DNA of 64,000 nucleotides from Halomonas halocynthiae DSM 14573. Its GTDB lineage: Bacteria; Pseudomonadota; Gammaproteobacteria; Pseudomonadales; Halomonadaceae. A model generated the notes under the pieces. The model saw only the letters and a program-made list of their open reading frames with translations. It ran no database searches and was not told the origin of the DNA. This document shows, piece by piece, positions 47,848 through 54,908 of the stretch (positions within the stretch are counted from its first letter, which is position 1; each line of letters starts with the position of its first letter). A program made the position numbers and the translations under genes. The stretch is from positions 215,176 to 279,175 of the forward strand of contig NZ_KE384441.1 in NCBI RefSeq assembly GCF_000425725.1. The letters run 5' to 3'.

Positions 47848-48687
47848 GTGCTGGAATCATTTTATTCGTTCAGTCTGGGTTCTCCAGTGGCATTTCTTTT
47901 GATGCTTTTGGCGGTTTTGTTGTTGGCTTTTTATTTTCATAGAAGAGCAGGATCTTCTTATGGGATCTTGAATAGGGTTTATGCGTTGTTGATGGGGGGA
48001 GGGGACTTCTACAATGAAGAAATAGGGAGGTTTTGGAAAGAACGGAGAGATATTGAAAGGTTTAATGCGCTTTTTAACGTGGGAGCTAAGTCTATTGGTG
48101 AGATAGTTGAATTTAAGTCTTGGGTTGAGAAATTTGATATAGATGTGCGTTTAGTGACAAGTTTGAGAAAGAGGATTGATCTGGAAAGGATGAAAGTAGT
48201 TAAAGTAAAGTGTTGGCAACCACCGGCTTTTATTTTTATTTTGCTTTGCTTTTTTGTAGTTGCTATGTTTTTTTTGTCGATAGCTGCTTCCGACTCAGCT
48301 CTTCTAAAGTTTAAAGAAGATGGGCAGTGGCTGTGGCTGGGACATGAAAATGCTTATAGTAAAAGCCTTCATAAATTGTTCAATGGTGGTGAGGGGTGGG
48401 TGATCTCGAAGTCAGAATGTGAACGACAAGAAGGGGGGTATGAAGAGCTGGTTTTAAATTCGGGTCCTAACATAGATGTTGTGAGTGCTATATGCAAATC
48501 ATTTTTTGATGGGGAAGAGGCTGGTGAGGTTGATGAGATAATAAAAGAACAAAAGGTTTTTCTTGCTCCAGCGATAGGGTTTTTTATATTGATGTTAATT
48601 CCTTTTTTAGAGTTTATGGCAACATCTAAAGCAGCAGTCGCGCGGCGTCACATCCTGCATAAGTACGTTTCTTATAAAAGACGATAG
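47848..48687 (+). CDS. AT-rich membrane protein of unknown function
   Basis: 279 residues, GTG start behind AGGGAGGGG. Hydrophobic segments lie near residues 12-30, 127-150 and 236-256, and charged domains sit between them. The central part holds FYNEEIGRFWKERRDIERFNALFNVGAKSIGEI. The topology resembles DUF6216-type proteins found as cargo next to integrases, but that is only an impression. Base composition is far poorer in GC than the integrase, indicating a separate origin. A role as element cargo, possibly defence, is speculative. Confidence 0.55.
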   Translation: MLESFYSFSLGSPVAFLLMLLAVLLLAFYFHRRAGSSYGILNRVYALLMGGGDFYNEEIGRFWKERRDIERFNALFNVGAKSIGEIVEFKSWVEKFDIDVRLVTSLRKRIDLERMKVVKVKCWQPPAFIFILLCFFVVAMFFLSIAASDSALLKFKEDGQWLWLGHENAYSKSLHKLFNGGEGWVISKSECERQEGGYEELVLNSGPNIDVVSAICKSFFDGEEAGEVDEIIKEQKVFLAPAIGFFILMLIPFLEFMATSKAAVARRHILHKYVSYKRR

Positions 48688-48782
48688 TTTTCTTTTGCGA
48701 AGTAAGTTCCTCGCGTTGACGTTGGCGATGTTTGGATGTTGATGAATTGATTCATGATTTGGTTTAGGTGTTGTTATGCAAT

Positions 48783-48806
48783 AATAAGAATAATAATATT
48801 CTTATT
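48783..48806. repeat. perfect inverted repeat, 10-base arms
   Basis: AATAAGAATA-ATAA-TATTCTTATT, followed by partial copies of the right arm. AT-only, so weak as a terminator. Confidence 0.7.
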
Positions 48807-49034
48807 CCTATTCTTGTTATTGTTATTGTGCACCAGTCATGGGGCGCAACACATGTATGGAGCTATTTACAAGACTGGGGATATGGATAGCAGGAGAGGT
48901 GCTGGCCAAAGATAGGGAGCGATCGTGAAGTTATATCTCTGAAAACCTGATAAGGAGTTGCATTCAGATTCTTCGGTCAAGCAGTATCACTATCAAGCGC
49001 TTAGGTGGATGATAGATTAATATCGTATTCCGTA

Positions 49035-49068
49035 TCGTATTTCATATTATACGAAATATGAAATACGA
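49035..49068. repeat. perfect inverted repeat, 14-base arms
   Basis: TCGTATTTCATATT, 6-base loop, AATATGAAATACGA. It is preceded by two more CGTATT/CGTAT repeats (49024-49040), as in an operator or replication-type site. Not followed by a T run on either strand. Confidence 0.8.
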
Positions 49069-49418
49069 AAGACTATGGGTCATGATGCCGTGGGCGATTA
49101 GCCGGCTGACAGGTTAGCGGTAACGCCGGTTCCTATCCATATAGGGCACGCGCCACCCCAGTACATAAACTCAATCTTAGGGTTTTAATATTTTTTTGGA
49201 ATATGCTTATATTCATATTAAGTTTATGATTTTAAATATGTTTTTTTGAAAGTGAAGGTGGTGATGTATTAAAAGGTTTTCCTTATCTATTTACATTTTT
49301 CCTTCAAAATATATCGTTTTGATTGATCCGCACCCTTGGGCTTACTTTGGCTCATTGAATTCTGACTAGCATGAATTAATAATCCCTCCATCGAAGGTTG
49401 CTTTATGGAGGTGTGGCT

Positions 49419-49631
49419 ATGCGTGCTGAGGACTATCTTATCCAGCGTTTCGGGCTTTTGATGAGTATTAACGACCTTGCTGATTTGTTGGGTCGCTCAC
49501 CTGACGGTGTACGTGTATCCCTCTACACAGATACTGAGGTGTCGAGAAAACTTAAGCCGACAATGGTGAAAGTTGGGCGTCGTGTTTATTTTCGTACACT
49601 TCATGTCAAGGACGCACTGAGCTTAGATTGA
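49419..49631 (+). CDS. small helix-turn-helix DNA-binding protein
   Basis: 70 residues from ATG 49419 (GGAG eight bases upstream). MRAEDYLIQRFGLLMSINDLADLLGRSPDGVRVSL contains a helix-turn-helix (INDLADLLGRSPDGVRVSL) of the excisionase/plasmid regulator type, and the end KVGRRVYFRTLHVKDAL resembles the wing of HTH_17/MerR-like excisionases. Likely element regulator or excisionase. Confidence 0.65.
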   Translation: MRAEDYLIQRFGLLMSINDLADLLGRSPDGVRVSLYTDTEVSRKLKPTMVKVGRRVYFRTLHVKDALSLD

Positions 49632-49730
49632 GAGTGTGAAAGTTTTAATATTGCCTGTAAGTAATTTTGATCGCCTTTAAGCGGAAGCTTTAGAAAGATC
49701 ATAGGCTGACTTTGCAAGGATGAAAAAGGT

Positions 49731-50417
49731 ATGGCGCGCGTAAGTCCGTCAGTCGTGCAAAAAATTCTAGGAAGAGTGGTTGCCTATCATGCCGCGTTCA
49801 CGCTCCTTCCTGGTGTTTCAGTTCCTGGTGCAGTCTTCCTTAGCCAAGCCTTTTACTGGACACGTAACACCAAGGTGGAGGAAAGAGGCGGGTGGTTTTA
49901 CAAAAATCAGCGTGGCAGAGATAGTTGGGAGTCAGAAACTGGACTTTCTCCAAAGCAGCAGGCTAACGCTAGGAGGTCGCTAGTGGAAATTGGTGTGTTG
50001 GAAGAGGAAAGGAGAGATGTTCCTGCAAAAATGTGGTATCGGGTGAACTGCGAGCGCTTGCTTGAGCTTCTGGCAGAGCAGCTCGACGAAGAGCCTTCTG
50101 GAAGTGGTTGTATTTCCCAGTTTTTCCCTTTGGTAGATTCTACTATCCCTTCTGGCCAATCTGGTGATCAGGATGGTCAAACCTTGATTCGACCAAAGGG
50201 AAAATCTATTACAGAGAATACAACACAGAGTACATCAAGAAATAAAAGCGAGGCGGCCAAAATTGAGAGTCATCCTGGGCAAGAATCAAAATTAACGCGG
50301 GCCGAGATGGCTGAGTTGCTGGGCCAGCAAAGAGCAGACCTCATAGCCAGAAATTACGGCAGCAATAAGATAGGAGCCCCAGCAGTGGAAGAGATGCGCA
50401 GAACCCTCCGCACATAG
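49731..50417 (+). CDS. winged-helix protein, possible replication or regulatory protein of the element
   Basis: 228 residues. The N-terminal 120 include FLSQAFYWTRNTKVEERGGWFYKNQRGRDSWESETGLSPKQQANARRSL, a winged-helix pattern seen in plasmid and phage replication-associated and DnaD-like proteins (tryptophan-rich strand, then HTH). Then a low-complexity linker (about 125-185) and a short C-terminal helical part. I do not assign a function. It is preceded by AAAAAGGT and follows the HTH gene. Confidence 0.55.
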   Translation: MARVSPSVVQKILGRVVAYHAAFTLLPGVSVPGAVFLSQAFYWTRNTKVEERGGWFYKNQRGRDSWESETGLSPKQQANARRSLVEIGVLEEERRDVPAKMWYRVNCERLLELLAEQLDEEPSGSGCISQFFPLVDSTIPSGQSGDQDGQTLIRPKGKSITENTTQSTSRNKSEAAKIESHPGQESKLTRAEMAELLGQQRADLIARNYGSNKIGAPAVEEMRRTLRT

Positions 50418-50491
50418 TGTTCAAGCGGCGCGGAACGGGGGTGATTGCCCCGAACCGCGCCTAACCACAACTGCCTGCGTAGGAGGCACCC

Positions 50492-50815
50492 ATGGCTAAC
50501 AGACAGGGTATCACACCCGCCTTCACCGACAGTGGCCTATCACGGCTGTACCGATCACACGCGGTCGAACAGCACGCCATCCAGAGTGAGATTCAAACTC
50601 TGGTGATCATCGCCGGTTACGCTTGCGATTTTCTCACCGAAGGGTTGGAAGCCCTTCCCGAAGACTTCTTCACCTGCATCGAGGAGATGAAAGAGGTGAT
50701 GGAGTCCATCGACCTGAAAAGTCTGGATTTTGAAAAGCGGTCGCTCACGCTCCAGAGAACGAAACGGCGTCTGGAGGCCAAGGCGACCCGTCAGGATCGT
50801 CAAAAGGAGGTTTGA
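50492..50815 (+). CDS. hypothetical protein at the head of the transfer cluster
   Basis: 107 residues, largely alpha-helical, with a short hydrophobic stretch (IQTLVIIAGYACDFL) and a basic C-terminus (RTKRRLEAKATRQDRQKEV). I do not recognise a family. It has AGGAGG upstream and lies just before the trbJ-like gene on the same strand, so it is probably in that operon. Its GC content matches the transfer genes rather than the AT-rich cargo. Confidence 0.5.
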   Translation: MANRQGITPAFTDSGLSRLYRSHAVEQHAIQSEIQTLVIIAGYACDFLTEGLEALPEDFFTCIEEMKEVMESIDLKSLDFEKRSLTLQRTKRRLEAKATRQDRQKEV

Positions 50816-50817
50816 TC

Positions 50818-51468
50818 ATGAGCAACAAAATTTCGTGCGCACGAAAAATGGCCGGTGTCGCCCTCGCGGCCACCATCGGACTATCGCAGCCAGCCATGGC
50901 AGGCGGGATTCCCGTTATCGACGTGTCGAGCCTGACCCAGCAGATTTTGCAGGTTCAGCACATGCTTACCCAAATCGAGCAACTAAAAAGCCAGCTCGAA
51001 ACAGCCAATAAGGAGCTGGACAGCATGAGCGGGGTTCGTGGCCTGGGCAACGTCATCGACTCGGCCTATGACACTGCCGTGAATGTCGATCCTAGCCAGG
51101 TGCTGAGTGACGCCGGCATCAGAGTTGCGAACGAACATGGCCTGACCGGCGACGTGGCGGACCTGTACGACAGCGGCAACCAGAACACGGCGACCTGGCT
51201 TGGCCAGTCCCAAAAGTCCCTGGAACAGGCTCAGGAGCGTTTCAGCGAGCTGACGGGCTTGGTGGCTGAGGTCAACAACAGCCCGGACCAGAAAGACATT
51301 CTGGACCTCCAGGCCCGTATCGGCGCCGAACAAGTCATGCTGCAAAACGAGATGGCCAAACTGTCCATGTTCCGTTCGCAGGCCGAGGCCAACCAGGCGC
51401 TTCACGCTCAGCGGGTTCAGCAGATGCGTGTCGCTTCATCAGGAGAACCTTTCGAGCTTGATTGGTAA
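50818..51468 (+). CDS. trbJ: TrbJ/VirB5-family type IV secretion protein
   Basis: A minor pilus component of conjugative type IV secretion systems. It has 216 residues from ATG 50818 (AAAAGGAGG at ideal spacing). A signal peptide is followed by GGIPVIDVSSLTQQILQVQHMLTQIEQLKSQL and further coiled-coil-prone helices, the TrbJ pattern. Oddities: the signal region codes ISCARK because the palindrome at 50831-50846 is built into it, and the C-terminus SSGEPFELD recurs in the next protein. Confidence 0.75.
   Translation: MSNKISCARKMAGVALAATIGLSQPAMAGGIPVIDVSSLTQQILQVQHMLTQIEQLKSQLETANKELDSMSGVRGLGNVIDSAYDTAVNVDPSQVLSDAGIRVANEHGLTGDVADLYDSGNQNTATWLGQSQKSLEQAQERFSELTGLVAEVNNSPDQKDILDLQARIGAEQVMLQNEMAKLSMFRSQAEANQALHAQRVQQMRVASSGEPFELDW
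50831..50846. promoter_or_regulatory. palindrome TTTCGTGCGCACGAAA, copy 1 (inside trbJ)
   Basis: A perfect 16-base palindrome lying within codons 5-10 of the trbJ-like gene. One of seven related sites between 50.8 and 53.8 kb; candidate binding site of an element-encoded regulator or partition protein (inference). Confidence 0.7.
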
Positions 51469-51477
51469 GGAGGCTTT

Positions 51478-51771
51478 ATGAGTACCAGGCAAATTTCGTG
51501 CGCACGAAATATCGCCGTTGTGGTTCTGGTCAGCGTTGCGCAGTCCGGGTGCTTTGATGACACCCCGGATACTGGCCCGGTGCAGACCGTAGACTGGTAC
51601 AAAGCGCATGACGACGAGCGCAAGGTGACACTGGAGACGTGTGGCAACAACCCTGGCGAACTCCAGGAGGCGCCGAATTGCATTAATGCACTCCAAGCGG
51701 AGCGGGCACTGTCTAGCGGTGAGCCCTTCGAGCTCGATCTGTCTAGCCTAAAAAGCGAGGAGGACTCATGA
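51478..51771 (+). CDS. EexN/TrbK-type entry-exclusion lipoprotein
   Basis: 97 residues. The signal ends in a lipobox SVAQSGC (Cys25). The mature part has VDWYKAHDDERKVTLETCGNNPGELQEAPNCINA, the conserved core of the EexN/TrbK-like family, which blocks redundant DNA entry between donors. A palindrome at 51493-51510 is embedded in codons 6-11. The C-terminal SSGEPFELD matches the end of the TrbJ-like protein. The gene lies nine bases after trbJ and overlaps trbL. Confidence 0.78.
   Translation: MSTRQISCARNIAVVVLVSVAQSGCFDDTPDTGPVQTVDWYKAHDDERKVTLETCGNNPGELQEAPNCINALQAERALSSGEPFELDLSSLKSEEDS
51493..51510. promoter_or_regulatory. palindrome copy 2 (inside eexN-like gene)
   Basis: An 18-base perfect palindrome (A-TTTCGTGCGCACGAAA-T) in the 5' coding end, placed as in the preceding gene. 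Confidence 0.7.
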
Positions 51772-52763
51772 ACCTGTTTGAAGGCATGTTCTCCGTGGTT
51801 GATCAGGCACTGGACCAGTACATCGTCAACACGGCTACTGACCTCATCGCTTACATCACTCCAATGTTTACCAGCATGTTGATCGTCTGGATTGCCATCT
51901 GGGGCTATTTGATGATGTTTGGCAAAGTCAGTGAGCCCTTGCAGGAGGGTGTTTTTCGCATCCTTCGCATCGGCTTCATCATGACACTGGGACTGACGGT
52001 CGGTACCTATATGGGCGTCGTGGTGGACGTGCTGGCTCACGGCCCGGAAAAGGTAGCAGCAGTCATCACGGGGTCCAATGGAGGTGCCGCGGCCATTTTG
52101 GACAGCCTGTTCTCCCGCGTTCTCGCCGTAGCTGATCAGGCCTGGGATAAAGCGGGAGTCATGAGTGGTGATTTCGGCATGTATTTAGTGGCAACTCTGA
52201 TCATGGTGTTTGGTGGTGGTGTTGCCATCGTAGTGGCTTTTCTCCTGCTGGCCAGCAAGGTGGCAACGACAGTGCTGTTGGCGATTGGTCCGCTCTTTAT
52301 CATCGGCCTGCTGTTTAACAGCACCCAACGCTTTTTCGAGAGCTGGCTGGGCATGGTGATTAATTTCGGCATGCTGCTGGTTTTGGGTTCCGCCATTGGG
52401 CGCATGGTCATCGATGTCAGCGAAGCGTTCATGAACATCGTGGAATCCTCGGCAGGCAGCATGGCCAGTATGACCACAAGCGCCTATCTGATTGCTTTTT
52501 TTGCTCTTGGCATTCTCGTGCTTAAGCAGGTGCCGGCCATTGCTTCTGCACTGGGCGGTGGTGTGGCATTGGCAACTCAGGGCGCTCTGGGCTCTGCTAT
52601 GTCCGCGATGCGTCCCTCAGCCATCCGCCGTCAGTATCGCGGCGTTCAACGTGATGCACGCTTAGCAGGCAGTGCGGCAACCTCTCCTTACCGTGGCGCC
52701 AAGTCTGCCTATAGTGCCTACCAGAAGCGTTTCGGTGCTGGCAACACGATGACAGGAGGATAA
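51768..52763 (+). CDS. trbL: TrbL/VirB6-family type IV secretion membrane protein
   Basis: 331 residues with about six or seven hydrophobic segments in the first 270 residues, WIAIWGYLMMFGKVSEPLQEG after the first segment, and LLASKVATTVLLAIGPLFIIGLLFNSTQRFFESWLGMV, typical of TrbL/VirB6 inner-membrane channel proteins. A glycine/serine/arginine-rich tail follows. It overlaps the eexN-like gene by four bases. Confidence 0.82.
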   Translation: MNLFEGMFSVVDQALDQYIVNTATDLIAYITPMFTSMLIVWIAIWGYLMMFGKVSEPLQEGVFRILRIGFIMTLGLTVGTYMGVVVDVLAHGPEKVAAVITGSNGGAAAILDSLFSRVLAVADQAWDKAGVMSGDFGMYLVATLIMVFGGGVAIVVAFLLLASKVATTVLLAIGPLFIIGLLFNSTQRFFESWLGMVINFGMLLVLGSAIGRMVIDVSEAFMNIVESSAGSMASMTTSAYLIAFFALGILVLKQVPAIASALGGGVALATQGALGSAMSAMRPSAIRRQYRGVQRDARLAGSAATSPYRGAKSAYSAYQKRFGAGNTMTGG

Positions 52764-52766
52764 GTC

Positions 52767-53060
52767 ATGAATACCAATATCAAGTGGTTAGATACCTGGC
52801 GCGTCCGCGTTGCGCGGGTAAAGCGTGGGGTGGGGCTGGTCATCTCGGGCCTGTTACTGGTGGTGGGTATCCTGTTGTCTGTGGCGTTGCTCCCTGAACT
52901 GCCTGGTTTGGTCAGCGTCGCTCTTACTGGCGATGGCGAGGCTGCTCGTACCCTGTTTGTCTGCGTGGCCGGTATTGCCGTGTGTGTTCTCCAGTGGCTA
53001 TGGCGCGCAACGATATATCCCGAGCTTCGGCGTGATCCATATCAGAAGGAGACCTCATGA
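52767..53060 (+). CDS. small two-helix membrane protein of the transfer operon
   Basis: 97 residues: a basic N-terminus, hydrophobic segments near residues 21-45 and 63-82, and a charged C-terminus. No family recognised. Tightly packed between trbL (three bases) and the next frame (four-base overlap), so it is cotranscribed. Confidence 0.55.
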   Translation: MNTNIKWLDTWRVRVARVKRGVGLVISGLLLVVGILLSVALLPELPGLVSVALTGDGEAARTLFVCVAGIAVCVLQWLWRATIYPELRRDPYQKETS

Positions 53061-53251
53061 GCTACCGGCGCTTGACACCCGAAGAGATCGAAGACCTGCG
53101 AGCTGAGATGCGTGCCTCTGGGCAGTGGATGAAAGCTGAGCTGGCCAAGCGTCGCCGGGAGCATGGAGAGACGGAAGCGGTTGAGGCAAGTGCCTCCCCT
53201 ATTACTAATGGCGAAGCCTCCCGATCAGCCCCTGGCGACGAGCAGGTTTGA
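53057..53251 (+). CDS. short charged hypothetical protein ending in the repeat
   Basis: 64 residues: LTPEEIEDLRAEMRASGQWMKAELAKRRREHGE, an amphipathic helix, then a low-complexity end. The segment ITNGEA is encoded by the first copy of the 18-base direct repeat at 53201-53218, suggesting that the 3' end of the gene was overrun by the repeat region. The start overlaps the previous gene (ATGA). Confidence 0.5.
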   Translation: MSYRRLTPEEIEDLRAEMRASGQWMKAELAKRRREHGETEAVEASASPITNGEASRSAPGDEQV

Positions 53252-53399
53252 GACAGGTCCATGCGTATTACTAATGGCGAAGCCCTTGGGATTGAGGATG
53301 TCAACGCAGCCAATAGCACATGCAGCTTTTCGTGCGCACGAAATTTCTGAATGTTCCAAAGGTGTTCAAGGGTCCGTGCGTATTACTAATGGCGAAGCC
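53201..53399 (+). repeat. three direct repeats of ATTACTAATGGCGAAGCC
   Basis: Copies at 53201-53218, 53267-53284 and 53382-53399. The last two share about ten more bases upstream (GTCC-R-TGCGT). Spacing is 66 and 115 bases. The 18-base unit has no obvious internal symmetry. Confidence 0.85.
53328..53343. promoter_or_regulatory. palindrome TTTCGTGCGCACGAAA, copy 3
   Basis: A perfect 16-base palindrome between the second and third direct repeats. Confidence 0.75.
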
Positions 53400-53445
53400 T
53401 AACGCATATCCCTGTGGTTGCTAGCCTCGCCCGAGGAGCCACCAT

Positions 53446-53833
53446 TTTTCTTACGTACGAAAAGAAAGTCTGGGTTTAGGGCTAGGGCAGGATTCGCGGG
53501 TTGGTACCACAACGTACCACTGGCTGTGGGAGCCATAGTGGGAGGTCGGCAAGATTTCGTGCGTACGAAAAATCCACGTGACTGTGGCCTAGGGCAGGAT
53601 TCGCGAAGTGCCGGCACATGGTACCGCCGTCCTGAGTTGATCGCGCCGCAGAGGGTTTTCCCGGAATCAAAATTTCTTACGTACGAAAAGTGTGGGTGGT
53701 TTTGAGGCTAGAGCAGGATTCGCGAAGTGCTAGCAAAACGTACCAAGGGCCAGTAGTAGCCATCGTGGCAAGCTGGAGAAATTTCTTACGTACGAAAAGT
53801 GAGGGTGATTTTGGGGCTAGGGCAGGATTCGCG
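53446..53833 (+). repeat. four ~110-base tandem units: palindrome plus CTAGGGCAGGATTCGCG box
   Basis: Palindrome-type sites start at 53446, 53555, 53673 and 53782 (period 109, 118, 109). Three read TTTCTTACGTACGAAA and one TTTCGTGCGTACGAAA. Each is followed 34-35 bases later by CTAGGGCAGGATTCGCG (53481, 53589, 53708 with one change, 53817), usually extended by AAGTG. GTACCA/TGGTACC motifs follow. The 650 bases from 53252 to 53910 contain no credible gene. Candidate centromere, origin or operator array upstream of the mobC-like gene. Confidence 0.85.
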
Positions 53834-53910
53834 AAGTGTCAGCCGTTGCCGGCAGGGTGCTGGCATTTGGTACCAGATTTGGAGAGCGACACGCAGTGGA
53901 GGGTGACACC

Positions 53911-54441
53911 ATGACAGAAGCAGCAGTGGTCAAAACCAGGCTGACATCAGCCGAGAAGGAAGCCTGGCAGCGCCTGTGTGAGGCATCTGGCCGCTCGGAG
54001 TCAGATGTACTGCGGGAGATGATCCAACGCGTTTGTGGAGAGAGCATCGCTGAAGAGGGGCGGGACATGATGCGAGGCCCCAAATCCTGCAAGTTATCGA
54101 TTCGGCTGACTCGTCAGGAGCAGGAGTTGATCACAGAGCGGGCCGCTTACGAGGGCTTTCCGAATCGCACTCGCTGGGCTTCGGCGCTGATTCGGGCGAC
54201 GCTGCTACGCCAGCCGGTCATGAACGAAGAAGAGCTCTCGGCCTTGATCCAAGCATCCTTCGCACTGACCGACGTCATTGAAAACGCGGGCGGCACCCAG
54301 CTGGGTTTACCTCGCATGCGGATTCAGGATCAGGGCCAAGGAGAAATCAGCATCAAGGAGCTACAGGACAGAGTGCGGGAGGTTAATGAGCGCGTGATGG
54401 CACTGGTCTCCGGTGGGCGAAAGCGTTGGAATCTGGTGTGA
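53911..54441 (+). CDS. MobC-like relaxosome accessory protein
   Basis: 176 residues from ATG 53911 (GGAGGG upstream). An N-terminal ribbon-helix-helix-like segment (VVKTRLTSAEKEAWQRLCEASGRSESDVLREMIQ) is followed by a MobC-like region CKLSIRLTRQEQELITERAAYEGFPNRTRWASALIRA and a C-terminal coiled coil. Such proteins bind oriT next to a relaxase. No relaxase follows, so the mobilisation module is truncated or relies on another element. The repeat array lies directly upstream, where an oriT would be expected. Confidence 0.68.
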   Translation: MTEAAVVKTRLTSAEKEAWQRLCEASGRSESDVLREMIQRVCGESIAEEGRDMMRGPKSCKLSIRLTRQEQELITERAAYEGFPNRTRWASALIRATLLRQPVMNEEELSALIQASFALTDVIENAGGTQLGLPRMRIQDQGQGEISIKELQDRVREVNERVMALVSGGRKRWNLV

Positions 54442-54457
54442 GAATAGGAGAATGGAA

Positions 54458-54733
54458 ATGCCGAGATATAGCTTCAAGGTCGATCCGTGCCCTCCGGAGG
54501 AAGGCTATGGCTGGGTCCTGAGGTACTTTGAGGATGATTGGGAGATTCCAGGATACGAGGTGTTTTCTGCACCTCAAGATGTTGGATGGATGAAGAGGGT
54601 CGAGTACGAGAACGCCAAGTTTGCCGGAGAGCTATGGGTCGAAGAGATGATCGCGGCATATGGCGGGGATTCAGGAGGTCGTCCAGAAAGCGAGTCGGTT
54701 AGTACGCAGTTGAGTTTCAAACTCGATGAATGA
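54458..54733 (+). CDS. small hypothetical protein
   Basis: 91 residues from ATG 54458, seven bases after TAGGAG. It is rich in W, E, Y and D (GYGWVLRYFEDDWEIPGYEVFS), so it is likely a soluble acidic protein. No family recognised. It follows the mobC-like gene by 16 bases. The 175 bases after it, up to the DUF2075 gene, turn AT-rich and contain no gene. Confidence 0.5.
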   Translation: MPRYSFKVDPCPPEEGYGWVLRYFEDDWEIPGYEVFSAPQDVGWMKRVEYENAKFAGELWVEEMIAAYGGDSGGRPESESVSTQLSFKLDE

Positions 54734-54908
54734 TAAGTGCCACGCCAGGACCGCAGCCTGCCTCGACCAGGATGGCTCCCCATGCCCGCTGTGGCTGGCA
54801 CATGAGCTTCAGGTGATGTTATAGCAGTCAGTAGCGTGCATAATTATACAGTGCATGTATATTGAAATATCTATAACTATTTGTTTATAAAAAGGAAATT
54901 TGTGGGGA

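Larger units (their letters stand above)
48688..49418. other. non-coding AT-rich stretch with inverted repeats
   Basis: 731 bases with no credible gene. It contains two perfect inverted repeats (listed separately), further direct runs of ATTCTT/TTATTG, and a smaller CCTAT-CC-ATATAGG arrangement near 49131. It could hold an origin, a regulatory RNA or an operator region for the downstream DNA-binding genes; the sequence does not decide. Confidence 0.5.

Noticed and set aside
53163-53402. A 79-codon + strand frame through the repeat region.
   Set aside because: It is composed mainly of translated repeat units and overlaps a better gene; no ribosome binding site.
50800-53900. The regularly repeated palindromes as a CRISPR array.
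   Set aside because: Spacing is irregular or about 110 bases, two copies lie inside genes, spacers are partly alike, and no cas genes are present.
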